Assembly: GCF_009604375.1 (NCBI RefSeq)
Contig: NZ_WEGH01000001.1
Location: forward strand, 744,001-808,000
Direction: 5' to 3'
Origin: Actinomadura macrotermitis
Lineage (GTDB): Bacteria; Actinomycetota; Actinomycetes; Streptosporangiales; Streptosporangiaceae
Length of the DNA: 64,000 bases
Shown: positions 19,691-27,778 of the stretch, piece after piece
Layout: each line of letters starts with the position of its first letter
How positions within the stretch are numbered: the stretch's first letter is position 1
The notes under the pieces: model-generated
The model's input: only the letters and a program-made list of their open reading frames with translations
Told to the model about the DNA's origin: nothing
Databases searched by the model: none
Program-made: the position numbers and the translations under genes

Positions 19691-20674
19691 ATGGTCGTTG
19701 CCGCCACAATGGCGGCTGTGAAGCGCACCGCGGTCGTCCTCTGCCTCCTGGCCGCGGGCGAGGCCGTGCTCCGCACGAGCGACCCGGGACTGCTGCTGGC
19801 CGCCGCCCTCGCCGTCGGCCTCGCCGCGACGGCGCCGCTGGCGCTGCCGGCCACGGCGGCCACGGCAGCGGCGATCACCGTCACGGCGGCGCTGACGGTC
19901 GCGCTCTACGGGTGGCCGGCGGTGACGGCGGTGGCCGCCGCCGCCCTCGCCTGGGGCGTGCTCGCGCGGCGCCGGTACCGGCGGCTGCGCGCGGAGCGGG
20001 CGGCCCGGCGCGCCTCCCAGCGGGTGTTCGAGGACACCCTGCTGGAGCTGACCGCGCGCGGCGAGCGGGCCCGCATCGCCCGCGAGCTGCACGACGTGGT
20101 GGCGCACCACATCTCGATGATCTCGGTGCAGGCCGAGACGGCGCGGCTGGCCACGCCCGGCATGCCCGCGCTCGGCGCCGAGCGGCTGCTGGCGATCGGC
20201 GACACCGCGCGCACCGCGCTCACCGAGATGCGCCGGCTGCTCGGCGTGCTGCGCGAGGACGCCGGCGCCGAGCCGACGCGCCGCCCGCAGCCGGGGCTGG
20301 AGCAGCTGCTGGACCTGGTCGACGGGGCGCGCGAGTCGGGCGGCGCGGCGACCCGGCTGATCGTGCGCGGCCGGGTCGCGCCGCTGGACCCGGGGCTGGA
20401 GCTGACGGCGTACCGGATCGTGCAGGAGGCGCTGACCAACGCCCGCAAGCACGCGCCGGGCGCGGCCGTGGACGTCGAGGTCGACTACGGGGACGGCGAG
20501 CTGCGGCTGCGCGTCCGCGACAACGGCCCGGGCCCGGCCGGCGGCCCGCACGGGCACGGGCTGCTCGGCATGCGCGAGCGCGTCGCGACGGTCGGCGGCA
20601 AGCTGCGCACCGGCCCCGCCCCCGCCAACGGCTTCCTGGTCGAGGCCGTCCTGCCCACGGGAGGAGACCGATGA
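19691..20674 (+). CDS. NarL-family sensor histidine kinase
   Basis: A 327-residue membrane kinase. Residues ~10-92 hold three to four short hydrophobic segments with almost no external loop, so it probably senses a signal in or at the membrane. The HisKA_3 dimerisation motif ARIARELHDVVAHHISMISVQAE carries His134; the HATPase domain includes YRIVQEALTNARKHAPGA, VRDNGPGPAGGPHGHGLLGMRERV. The architecture resembles antibiotic-sensing intramembrane kinases of Gram-positive bacteria. The ATG at 19691 has CAGGAC upstream; ATG 19709 and GTG 19718 are alternatives. It overlaps the regulator gene (ATGA). Pairing with the divergent exporter is inferred from context. Confidence 0.93.
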   Translation: MVVAATMAAVKRTAVVLCLLAAGEAVLRTSDPGLLLAAALAVGLAATAPLALPATAATAAAITVTAALTVALYGWPAVTAVAAAALAWGVLARRRYRRLRAERAARRASQRVFEDTLLELTARGERARIARELHDVVAHHISMISVQAETARLATPGMPALGAERLLAIGDTARTALTEMRRLLGVLREDAGAEPTRRPQPGLEQLLDLVDGARESGGAATRLIVRGRVAPLDPGLELTAYRIVQEALTNARKHAPGAAVDVEVDYGDGELRLRVRDNGPGPAGGPHGHGLLGMRERVATVGGKLRTGPAPANGFLVEAVLPTGGDR

Positions 20675-21336
20675 GCGCCATCCGGGTCGTCGTCGCCGAC
20701 GACATGGAGGTCGTGCGGGCCGGGTTCGCCGCGCTGCTGGACACCCAGCCCGACCTGGCGGTCGCCGGGACCGCCGCCGACGGCGCCGAAGCCGTCCGCC
20801 GCTGCGCCGAGCTGGATCCGGACGTGGTGCTCATGGACGTGCGGATGCCGGTGATGGACGGCATCGAGGCGGCCCGCCGCATCACCGCCGCCGGCGGGCC
20901 CGCGCGCGTCCTCATGCTGACCACGTTCGACCTGGACGAGCACGTCTACGACGCCCTGGTGGCGGGCGCGAGCGGCTTCCTGCTGAAGGACGTCACGGCC
21001 GAGCGGCTGTTCGACGCGGTCCGCGTCGTCGCGGCCGGCGAGGCGCTGCTCGCGCCGGGCATCACCCGCCGGCTCATCGGCGAGTTCGCGCGGCTGCGGC
21101 CCCGCCCGGCCGCGCCCGCGCTCGCCGCGCTGACGCCGCGCGAGACCGACGTGCTGCGCCTGGTCGCCGAGGGCCTGTCCAACCCCGAGATCGCCGCCCG
21201 GCTGGTGATCGGCGAGGAGACGGTGAAGACGCACGTCAGCCGGGTGCTGCGCAAGCTCGGCCTGCGCGACCGGGTCCAGGCGGTGGTGACCGCCTACGAG
21301 TCGGGCCTGGTCGTCCCCCGCACCGGCGCCGGCTGA
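20671..21336 (+). CDS. NarL/LuxR-family response regulator
   Basis: A 221-residue regulator. The receiver domain has the acidic pair DD at 10-11, phosphoacceptor Asp56 in PDVVLMDVRMP and Lys106 in GFLLKD. The C-terminal LuxR-type helix-turn-helix is LTPRETDVLRLVAEGLSNPEIAARLVIGEETVKTHVSRVLRKLGL. It is translationally coupled to the kinase. The perfect palindrome at 19665-19682 is its most likely binding site, which would control both its own operon and the exporter operon. Confidence 0.95.
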   Translation: MSAIRVVVADDMEVVRAGFAALLDTQPDLAVAGTAADGAEAVRRCAELDPDVVLMDVRMPVMDGIEAARRITAAGGPARVLMLTTFDLDEHVYDALVAGASGFLLKDVTAERLFDAVRVVAAGEALLAPGITRRLIGEFARLRPRPAAPALAALTPRETDVLRLVAEGLSNPEIAARLVIGEETVKTHVSRVLRKLGLRDRVQAVVTAYESGLVVPRTGAG

Positions 21337-21552
21337 CCCGCCGCCGGCAGCGGGCGTGATCTGCACCACAACTCCCGTGTCCACCCGGACGGCGTTCGAC
21401 GATCTTGCTGCGGGTTCGCCGACCGCGTCCCGGGACCTCTCTCACCAGCGCGGACACGCTTCTCCTCGCGTACACGGGGCGTTCTTCCATGATCCATTCG
21501 GCGGGCTCATCCTCCGAATGCCCCGATCCGCTTCCTCCCTAGGGAAGGCCCG

Positions 21553-22752
21553 ATGAGTCAGCCGTCGCGCTGGTTTCTTGTCCCCCTGGCCCTGCTGGCG
21601 CTCCTGCCGCTGGCCGTCACCGTCCCCGCACACGCGCAGGCCCCGGCCGGCAAACACTGCGTGCAGCGCGCGAAGGAGACGAAGGTCTCCTGTTACGACA
21701 CGCTGACCAAGGCGATCGCCGCCGCCACCGGGGGCCGCGTGTCCGACGCCCCCGCCGACCCCGCCAAGGCCATGAACAGCGCCCGGCTCCGCCGCGAGCT
21801 GGAGTCGCCCGCGGCCAAGGCCGCCGGCGCCAGGGCGGCCGGCGCCGACACCGTCGTCGGGATCATCTACCGCGACTACGACTTCGGCGGCGCCTCCCTG
21901 ACGATGGTCGGGTACGGCACCTGCACCGCCAACCGGTCCGCCTGGTTCGCCCGGCTCTTCGACCCGTGGAACGACGCCGTCAGCTCGTTCAAGACCTACA
22001 ACGACTGCATGGCGACCTTCTACGAGCACTGGGACGGGCAGGGCGAGCGGACCCAGATGATGGGCGGCGCGTGGACGGGCATGCCCGACGGCTGGAACGA
22101 CCGCGCCAGCGGCGTGCTGTTCAGCGAGGGCCCCTCGATCACCCGGCTCCTCAAGGACTGCGGCAACGCCGCCGGCAAGTGCGAGTTCACGCCGAAGGGG
22201 CAGCCGTCCTACTGGACCAAGGGCGCCGAGCAGGTCGCCTGGGACTACAACTGCACCAAGACCAACCAGACGCACACCATGTCGTTCGAGCACACCACCG
22301 GCGGGGAGAACTCGGTGTCGACCGAGATCTCCGTCACCGCCGGGTTCGACTTCCTGACCAAGTTCGAGGTCCAGTTCAAGGCCTCCTACGGCCACCGCTG
22401 GAGTTGGTCCGACACCTTCCGCGACACGCCCTCGCAGACCGTGCGGCCGTTCTACATCGGCCGGCTGACCCGCGCGGTGCCCATGCAGACCGGGCAGGGC
22501 GACTACGACATGTGGTACCCGGGCAAGATGTGGGGCCACTACAACTGGAAGGTCTTCAACTTCTGGGGCACCGGCCCCGTGCCGCAGAAGGCCGGCACCT
22601 ACGGCTGGCACGAGGAGAAGATGTCGACCGCCAGCAAGAAGCAGCTGTGCGGCTCGGCCAAGAGCGCCGCGCGTGACGCCGGCGTCCAGCGGACCACGAG
22701 CACCAAGGGCCTGCCGGAGCTTCCCGACACCCTGCGCGTCGTCGCGGGCTGA
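21553..22752 (+). CDS. Secreted protein with beta-gamma-crystallin-like and aerolysin-like regions
   Basis: A 399-residue exported protein (signal peptide to about AHA28). Residues ~101-192 look like a beta-gamma-crystallin module: IYRDYDFGGASLTMVGYG, then NDAVSS (140-145) and NDRASG (182-187), which resemble the calcium-binding N/D-N/D-x-x-S/T-S motif. Residues ~228-325 have the long alternating polar/hydrophobic strands and Ser/Thr-rich hairpin of aerolysin/ETX-MTX2 pore-forming proteins (TMSFEHTTGGENSVSTEISV, FEVQFKASYGHRWSWSDTF, TRAVPMQTGQGDYDMWY). Eight or so cysteines suggest disulfides. Known combinations of these two folds are mainly in animals. GGGAAGG precedes the ATG. The fold call is by pattern only; a non-toxic adhesin or lectin is possible. 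Confidence 0.65.
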   Translation: MSQPSRWFLVPLALLALLPLAVTVPAHAQAPAGKHCVQRAKETKVSCYDTLTKAIAAATGGRVSDAPADPAKAMNSARLRRELESPAAKAAGARAAGADTVVGIIYRDYDFGGASLTMVGYGTCTANRSAWFARLFDPWNDAVSSFKTYNDCMATFYEHWDGQGERTQMMGGAWTGMPDGWNDRASGVLFSEGPSITRLLKDCGNAAGKCEFTPKGQPSYWTKGAEQVAWDYNCTKTNQTHTMSFEHTTGGENSVSTEISVTAGFDFLTKFEVQFKASYGHRWSWSDTFRDTPSQTVRPFYIGRLTRAVPMQTGQGDYDMWYPGKMWGHYNWKVFNFWGTGPVPQKAGTYGWHEEKMSTASKKQLCGSAKSAARDAGVQRTTSTKGLPELPDTLRVVAG

Positions 22753-22767
22753 CCCGCGCTTCCCTGC

Positions 22768-22802
22768 AGCCGCCGCCCCTGGAACACCCGGGGGCGGCGG
22801 CT
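22768..22802 (+). terminator. Hairpin terminator after the crystallin/aerolysin-like gene
   Basis: AGCCGCCGCCCC (22768-22779) pairs perfectly with GGGGCGGCGGCT (22791-22802) around an 11-nt loop, starting 16 nt after the stop codon. It lies between convergent genes and may serve both. Confidence 0.8.
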
Positions 22803-22824
22803 CTGCACATGTCGGCGGGCGCTG

Positions 22825-23115
22825 TCACAGCTTCACTCCCGGGTCGCCGTTGAGCAGCGCCTTGATCGCCATCACGGCGTCGGTGACCCGGTCCGCCTCC
22901 GCCACCGGGAACCGCCACGCGGTGAAGAACCACAGCCGCCCGCCGTCCTCCGCGCGCGGACCGGCGCTGATCACGTCGGACGGGTGCGCCTGGCAGCAGC
23001 CCGCCACGCCGGGGTTCTCGACGCGCAGCCCTTCATCGGTGAGCTGCGCGCGGAGCCCGTGTGCGCGCAGCACCGTGCCCAGCGCGTCGAGCCGCGCCTT
23101 GCAGTCGGGGTTCAT
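22825..23115 (-). CDS. Conserved-looking 96-residue hypothetical protein
   Basis: A small soluble protein starting MNPDCKARLDALGTVLRAHGLRAQLTDEGLRVENP, then a Cys-Cys-His segment GVAGCCQAHPSDVISAGPRAEDGGRLWFFTAWRFPVAEADRVTDAVMAIKALL. The segment with G-LWFFT-W-PVAEAD resembles small actinobacterial proteins of unknown function found beside short GntR regulators. The ATG at 23115 has AGGAGG about 9 nt upstream, a strong site. It is divergent from the 82-residue GntR gene, with an inverted repeat between them. I do not recognise a function. Confidence 0.7.
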   Translation of the reverse strand: MNPDCKARLDALGTVLRAHGLRAQLTDEGLRVENPGVAGCCQAHPSDVISAGPRAEDGGRLWFFTAWRFPVAEADRVTDAVMAIKALLNGDPGVKL

Positions 23116-23196
23116 GGATCGCTCGCCTCCTGAGTGACGGTCCCTCCTGGCCCCGTCCGGCGGCGCGGACACCGGACGGAGCGCCTACATCAATAG

Positions 23197-23213
23197 GGTA
23201 ACCCGTGGTTACC
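23197..23213. promoter_or_regulatory. Inverted repeat, candidate GntR operator
   Basis: GGTAACC (23197-23203), CGT, GGTTACC (23207-23213): a perfect 7-bp inverted repeat in the 140-nt region between the divergent 96-residue protein gene and the small GntR gene. Its position suggests autoregulation and control of both genes. Confidence 0.55.
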
Positions 23214-23255
23214 CCGTTCAACCGGTGAATACCCAGGGCTCCTTAGGGTTGGATC

Positions 23256-23504
23256 ATGAGCACGCCGCTGGACGGACCCCGGCCCCTCTATCTGCAGGTC
23301 GCGGACATCATCGAGGCCCGCATCGCGGACGGCACCTACCCCGCGAACACGCCCGTCCCGAGCGTGCGCGGCATCCGGGAGGAGTTCGACGTGTCCGCCC
23401 GGACGGCGGAAGCGGCCCTGGCCGTGCTCAAGGAACGCGGCCTGGTGGTCAGCGCGGTCGGCAAGGGGACCTACGTCCTGCCGGCCGACCAGCGCGGCGC
23501 GTGA
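23256..23504 (+). CDS. Short GntR-family regulator (winged-helix domain only)
   Basis: An 82-residue protein that is almost entirely the GntR DNA-binding domain: GPRPLYLQVADIIEARIADGTYPANTPVPSVRGIREEFDVSARTAEAALAVLKERGLVVSAVGKGTYVL. The usual C-terminal effector domain is absent, so it is either a minimal YtrA-like regulator or responds through a partner. Such stand-alone wHTH proteins are common in actinobacteria. It is divergent from the 96-residue gene; the GGTAACC/GGTTACC repeat in between is the likely operator. Confidence 0.88.
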   Translation: MSTPLDGPRPLYLQVADIIEARIADGTYPANTPVPSVRGIREEFDVSARTAEAALAVLKERGLVVSAVGKGTYVLPADQRGA

Positions 23505-23617
23505 CGGCGGCGTTCGATCCCCTCGGGGCTCGGGCGCCCGTCGGCGGTCCTCCGTGGGGGACATTTCTGCTTCGGTGCCTAAAAGGGTGATTCCCTCGAC
23601 TTTCCTCCGTGCACATC

Positions 23618-23648
23618 TTGACCTGGAGCCCCCTCCGGCTCGCACAGT
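23618..23648 (+). promoter_or_regulatory. Possible promoter of the LLM oxidoreductase gene
   Basis: TTGACC (23618-23623) and CACAGT (23643-23648) with 19-nt spacing, 31 nt before the ATG. The spacing is slightly long and the -10 imperfect. Confidence 0.35.
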
Positions 23649-23679
23649 GGAAGGACGACGACGGACGCGAAGGGACCCC

Positions 23680-24546
23680 ATGCGCATCGGCCTGCAGATT
23701 CCCAGCTTCACCTTCGGCGGCCCCGACCGGATCGGCCCCGAGTTCGGGCGCATCGCCCGCGAGGCCGACCAGGCGGGCCTGCACTCGCTGTGGGTGATGG
23801 ACCACTTCTTCCAGATCGCCATGGTCGGCCCGCCCGAGGAGCCGATGCTGGAGGGCTACTCGGCGCTGGCGTACGCCGCCGCGCTCACCGAGGACATCAC
23901 GCTCGGCACCATGGTCACCGGCGTCCCCTACCGGCATCCGGGCGCGCTGGTGAAGACCGTCACCACGCTGGACGTGCTGTCGGGCGGCCGGGCCTGGCTC
24001 GGCATCGGCGCCGGCTGGTTCGAGGGGGAGGCGCGCGGCCTCGGCCTGCCGTTCCCGCCGGTCGCCGAGCGGTTCGAGCGGCTGGAGGAGACGCTGCAGA
24101 TCGCGCACCGGATGTGGCGCGGCGACGAGAGCCCGTTCAACGGCGACCACTACGTGCTGGAGCGGCCGATCAACTCGCCGCCCGCGCTGCACCGGCCGCA
24201 TCCGCCGATCCTGATCGGCGGCGGCGGGGAGCGCAAGACGCTGCGGCTGGTCGCCGAGTACGCCGACGCCTGCAACCTGTTCGACTCCGCGGAGCTGCCC
24301 CGCAAGCTGGAGGTGCTGCGCGGGCACTGCGAGCGGGCCGAGCGCGACCACGGCGAGATCGAGAAGACGGCGCTGACCAATCTGCCGGACGGCGCGTCGG
24401 TGGAGCAGGCCGTGGACACCGTCGGCCGGCTGGCCGGGCTCGGCATCGAGCACGTGATCTTCTCGCAGGGCGCCGGGCAGGACCTGGCCGACCTGCTCGG
24501 CGCGGCCCGTGAGCGGAGTGCGGGGATCGTCCCGGCGCGCCCCTGA
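23680..24546 (+). CDS. LLM-class (luciferase-like) F420-dependent oxidoreductase
   Basis: A 288-residue TIM-barrel flavin/F420 oxidoreductase. It has MRIGLQIPSFTFGGPDRIGPEFGRIAREADQAGLHSLWVMDHF, the ligand-loop region LGTMVTGVPYRHPGALVKTVTTLDVLSGGRAWLGIGAGWFEGEARGLGLPFP (typical of F420-dependent LLM proteins), and HPPILIGGGGERKTLRLVAEYADACNLF. It acts in the cytoplasm on an unknown substrate. The start has AAGGGA upstream. It is a single gene between the GntR gene and a convergent DUF4389 gene. F420 rather than FMN use is inferred from subfamily resemblance. Confidence 0.9.
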   Translation: MRIGLQIPSFTFGGPDRIGPEFGRIAREADQAGLHSLWVMDHFFQIAMVGPPEEPMLEGYSALAYAAALTEDITLGTMVTGVPYRHPGALVKTVTTLDVLSGGRAWLGIGAGWFEGEARGLGLPFPPVAERFERLEETLQIAHRMWRGDESPFNGDHYVLERPINSPPALHRPHPPILIGGGGERKTLRLVAEYADACNLFDSAELPRKLEVLRGHCERAERDHGEIEKTALTNLPDGASVEQAVDTVGRLAGLGIEHVIFSQGAGQDLADLLGAARERSAGIVPARP

Positions 24547-24570
24547 GCGGGGACGCCGGGACGGCGCGGG

Positions 24571-25299
24571 TCAGCCCTGGAACCGCGAGTAGTTGTCGTA
24601 GATCGTGCTGAGGACGCCGAGCACGATGAACAGGATCACCAGGTTGCGGGCGGGCGGGCCGAGGACGAGCGGCCGGGTGGAGGTGACCCGCGGCCCGCTC
24701 CCCTCCTCGTCGCCGAACAGGCCCTTGGGGTAGGCGGAGCTGAGCATCATGCCGTAGGCGCCGAAGCGGGTGGTGTAGCGCAGGACCGCCGCGGTGGCCT
24801 CGAACAGCGCCTGCGGCATCCGGCCCTTGACGAGCACGACCAGCCAGATCACGAATCCGGCGAAGGCCCAGCCGGAGGCGACGACGTTGAGGACGATCAC
24901 CGCCGGGATCATCAGGAAGATCCGGAACAGCACCGCCAGCCGGTTCAGCTCGCCGGGCCGCACCTCGATCCGCACCGGGTAGGCGTGGGCCTCCAGCGAG
25001 AACGGCGGGTAGTCGTCGATCATCAGGTAGACGTAGGAGTTGAGCCGGGTGGACCAGGCCAGGTAGCCGGTCAGGAAGTCGGCGATGCCCTGGGGCAGGC
25101 GCCCGGTGAAGAGCGCGGCGAACCAGCCGGCGATGAGCGCCAGGTTGGCCGCGATGGCGACGAAGATCAGCACGATGAAGTGCGGGATCGCCAGCAGGAC
25201 ACGGAAGAAGACGGTGGCCCGGGACTGCTCGGCCGGGCCCTCCAGGTCGTACTGGGGAAGCCACTCGCCGTGGGCTTCAGGCGTCAGGGGTTGTGCCAT
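24571..25299 (-). CDS. DUF4389-family membrane protein
   Basis: A 242-residue protein with about four membrane helices in two similar halves. Each half has a R-x-F-R-[IV]-L/F-L-x-I-P motif (TVFFRVLLAIPHFIVLIFVAIAANLALIAGWFAALFTGRLPQGIADF and AVLFRIFLMIPAVIVLNVVASGWAFAGFVIWLVVLVKGRMPQALFEA), then a last helix LVILFIVLGVLSTIYDNYSRFQG. This internal duplication defines DUF4389. The function is unknown. GAGGAG lies before the ATG at 25299. It is convergent with the LLM gene and has its own short promoter region. Confidence 0.85.
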   Translation of the reverse strand: MAQPLTPEAHGEWLPQYDLEGPAEQSRATVFFRVLLAIPHFIVLIFVAIAANLALIAGWFAALFTGRLPQGIADFLTGYLAWSTRLNSYVYLMIDDYPPFSLEAHAYPVRIEVRPGELNRLAVLFRIFLMIPAVIVLNVVASGWAFAGFVIWLVVLVKGRMPQALFEATAAVLRYTTRFGAYGMMLSSAYPKGLFGDEEGSGPRVTSTRPLVLGPPARNLVILFIVLGVLSTIYDNYSRFQG

Positions 25300-25385
25300 G
25301 CAGACTCCTCGTCAGGTTGAAAAGTCAGAGGAGACTACCGTCGGGACCGCCGTCTCACGGGTGATCGTCCGGGTCCGGCCACCGG

Positions 25386-26453
25386 TCAGCCGGACGAGGC
25401 CCGCGCGGTGGCCGCGGCGACCTTGCGGGCGGCGCCCCGGCCGGTCGCGCGCAGGGCGATCCGGCCGCCGGCGATCCGCACGGCGGTCTCGGTCGCGTCG
25501 TCCACCTCGGTGATCCCGGCCGTGGCCGCGATCACGCCGGCCGGGTCGTGCACGACCCGCAGCCGCGGCCAGGCGGCCATCGGGAACGCCGCGCGCAGGC
25601 AGCCGGCCGGGTCGGCGACGGCGAGGCGGGCGAGCGGGGCGAGCTCGCCGGGGTCGCCGGTGACGACGGCGACGGTGACCTGCTCGCCAGGGGCCGCGGC
25701 GCGCACCGCCTCCTCGGCGGCCTCCAGCCGGTGCAGGCCGAGGACCGCCAGGACGCCGTCGGCGGTAAGGCCGGCGGGCTCGCGGCGGACGGCGTCGGTC
25801 GCCTCCGGCGGCGTCCAGGGGTCGTCGGCCGGGCGCACCTCGGCGAGGTAGGGCGGGACCAGCGTCTCGTCGGCCAGGTCCAGGCCCGCCAGCCGCTCGC
25901 AGGCGGCGACGACGGCGAACGGGTCGACGAAGCCGGGCGCGGCGGCGGCGAGCCGGCTCGCGCCGTGCAGGGTCGTCAGCACGGCCTCGGCGGTCCGCAC
26001 CCGGCGGCCGGGCGCGCCGAGGTTCTCCAGGGCGAGGCCGAGCAGCACCGCGTTCAGCCGCATGAGCTGCGCGAACGGGACGCGGGTGCGGTCGTCGGTG
26101 AGGACCTCGGGCAGCAGGTGCGCGCCGAGCAGCGACTCCTCGCCGCCGCCCGCGAGCGGCAGCCGGCCGGTCCAGGCGCGGGCGAACGCGCCGAGCGCGT
26201 CGCGCGGGGTGCGGCCCGGCCCGGCGCCGGGCGGCTCGGGCGCCTGCTCGGCGAGGTCGGCCAGGACCGCGAAGTACAGGGCGCGCTTGCCGGGGAAGTT
26301 GGAGTAGACCGCGCCCCGGGTGAGCTCGGCGCGCTCGGCGATGGCGTCGATCTTGGCGTCCTGGAAGCCGCGCCCGGCGAACTCCGCGCGGGCGGCGGCG
26401 AGCACCCGCGCGCGGGTCAGCTCCTGCGTCTGCGCCCTGCTGAGTCTGGCCAT
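25386..26453 (-). CDS. TetR-family regulator with an unusually long C-terminal region
   Basis: A 355-residue protein. Residues ~8-60 are a clear TetR helix-turn-helix (TRARVLAAARAEFAGRGFQDAKIDAIAERAELTRGAVYSNFPGKRALYFAVL). Typical TetR proteins are ~200 residues; here ~150 extra residues follow, including a region with [67 protein letters not shown], which looks like a thioredoxin-like or other alpha/beta domain. The ATG at 26453 matches the HTH position. It is divergent from a P450 gene with an 87-nt shared region holding ATCTGAAC repeats, so it probably controls the P450. Confidence 0.85.
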   Translation of the reverse strand: MARLSRAQTQELTRARVLAAARAEFAGRGFQDAKIDAIAERAELTRGAVYSNFPGKRALYFAVLADLAEQAPEPPGAGPGRTPRDALGAFARAWTGRLPLAGGGEESLLGAHLLPEVLTDDRTRVPFAQLMRLNAVLLGLALENLGAPGRRVRTAEAVLTTLHGASRLAAAAPGFVDPFAVVAACERLAGLDLADETLVPPYLAEVRPADDPWTPPEATDAVRREPAGLTADGVLAVLGLHRLEAAEEAVRAAAPGEQVTVAVVTGDPGELAPLARLAVADPAGCLRAAFPMAAWPRLRVVHDPAGVIAATAGITEVDDATETAVRIAGGRIALRATGRGAARKVAAATARASSG

Positions 26454-26488
26454 GGCCCCCATCATCCCAGGTTGCCCGCGGCCCATCA

Positions 26489-26529
26489 TTCAGATACTTT
26501 CACCATCCGGATGATCTGAACATCTGAAC
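26489..26529. promoter_or_regulatory. Candidate TetR operator: ATCTGAAC tandem plus inverted half-site
   Basis: ATCTGAAC occurs twice in tandem (26514-26521, 26522-26529), and TTCAGAT, its inverse, lies at 26489-26495. A 10-bp palindrome CATCCGGATG at 26504-26513 sits between. All are inside the region shared by the divergent TetR and P450 genes. Confidence 0.6.
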
Positions 26530-26540
26530 CGAGGAGCGAT

Positions 26541-27692
26541 GTGTCCGTCCCCGAGATCGACCTGTCCGACGCGGCCGTGCTGCGCGACCCCTTCACCGTC
26601 TACGGGCGGATTCGCGAACAGTCCCCGCTGGCCCGGATCCCCATCCCCGGGATCGGCGCGATGTGGGCCCTGACCAGGCACGCCGACGCCCGCGCGATGC
26701 TGAGCGACCCGAGGTTCGCGATGAACTCCGGCAGCTTCCTGCGGCCCGGCGTCCCCGAGCACTGCCTGCGCTACATGCGCACCATGTCCGAGCGGGAGGC
26801 GCCCGAGCACGCCCGGCTGCGGCGCCTGGTCTCCCCCGCCTTCAGCAAGCGGCAGGCCGAGGCGTTCCGGCCGCGCGTCGAGCCGCTCGTCGCGCGGCTG
26901 CTGGACGGGCTCCCGGCGGACGGCCCCGCCGACCTGCTGGAGCGCTTCGCCCGCCCGCTGCCCATGGACGTGATCTGCGAGCTGGTCGGCATCCCCGAGC
27001 AGGACCGGCCGCGCTGGCGCGAGTACGGCGCGACCATCGCGGCGGGCTCGGGCCAGGGCTTCGCCGAGGCCGTGCCGGGGATCATGGCGGGCGCCGAGGC
27101 CGCCGTCGCCCGCCGCCGCGCCGAGCCCGGCGACGACCTGCTGTCGGAGCTGGCCGCGGAGCCGGGCCTGAGCGACGAGGACCTGGTCACCCTCGTCTGG
27201 CACCTGGTGATGGCGGGGCAGACGCCGACGCACCTGATCGCCAACGCGGTGCACGCCCTGCTCGCCCATCCCGGGCAGCTCGCGGCGCTGCGCGGCCACC
27301 CCGGGCTGATGCCGGGCGCGGTCGAGGAGATGATCCGCTGGTGCGGGCCGGTCATGATGACGATCCCCCGCTACGCCACCGAGGACGCCGAGCTGTGCGG
27401 GACGCCGGTGCGCAAGGGCGAGCCGGTCACCGCGATCGTCGCGTCCGTCAACCGCGACCCGCGCGTGTTCGCCGACCCCGAGCGCTTCGACGTGTCCCGG
27501 GCGCCGGCGAGCCACCTCGGCTTCGCGCACGGCCCGCACTTCTGCCTGGGCGCCTCGCTGGCGCGCGTGCAGACCGAGGTCGCGCTGGCGATGCTGCTGG
27601 AGCGCTTCCCGGGCCTGGCGCTCGCCGGCGAGCCCGAGCGCGTCCCGGACCCGGGCACCTGGCGCCTGGCGGCGCTGCCGGTCACCTTCTAG
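26541..27692 (+). CDS. Cytochrome P450 with atypical I-helix
   Basis: A 383-residue soluble bacterial P450. The ExxR pair is E263-R266 (VEEMIRW) and the haem-ligand loop FAHGPHFCLGASLAR puts the cysteine at 335. The I-helix reads VMAGQTPTHLIAN (225-229 AGQTP), so the usual acid-threonine pair of AGx(D/E)T is replaced by Thr-Pro with Thr230 next; similar AGxxPT variants occur in some actinobacterial P450s. The start is GTG 26541 with GAGGAG upstream. No ferredoxin gene is adjacent. Control by the divergent TetR is likely. The substrate is unknown. Confidence 0.93.
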   Translation: MSVPEIDLSDAAVLRDPFTVYGRIREQSPLARIPIPGIGAMWALTRHADARAMLSDPRFAMNSGSFLRPGVPEHCLRYMRTMSEREAPEHARLRRLVSPAFSKRQAEAFRPRVEPLVARLLDGLPADGPADLLERFARPLPMDVICELVGIPEQDRPRWREYGATIAAGSGQGFAEAVPGIMAGAEAAVARRRAEPGDDLLSELAAEPGLSDEDLVTLVWHLVMAGQTPTHLIANAVHALLAHPGQLAALRGHPGLMPGAVEEMIRWCGPVMMTIPRYATEDAELCGTPVRKGEPVTAIVASVNRDPRVFADPERFDVSRAPASHLGFAHGPHFCLGASLARVQTEVALAMLLERFPGLALAGEPERVPDPGTWRLAALPVTF

Positions 27693-27742
27693 GCGCGCCG
27701 GTCGGCGAGACGGGGGTCACAGGGGACCGGCCCCCGTCCTCG

Positions 27743-27769
27743 TTGACAGGACCGATTTGCATGCAACAC
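27743..27769 (+). promoter_or_regulatory. Promoter with palindromic operator before the polyester hydrolase gene
   Basis: TTGACA at 27743-27748 is a consensus -35. A perfect palindrome TTGCATGCAA lies at 27757-27766, where it would overlap the spacer and -10. The string GTTGACAGGA-CGATT-TGCATGCAACA recurs almost unchanged at 28767-28793 before the GntR-led operon, so both are probably controlled by the same GntR protein. Confidence 0.7.
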
Positions 27770-27778
27770 ACTGCAATC

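Noticed and set aside
23256..27692. Secondary-metabolite cluster (LLM oxidoreductase, TetR, P450)
   Set aside because: No polyketide, peptide, terpene or RiPP core enzyme; the genes are separate transcription units.
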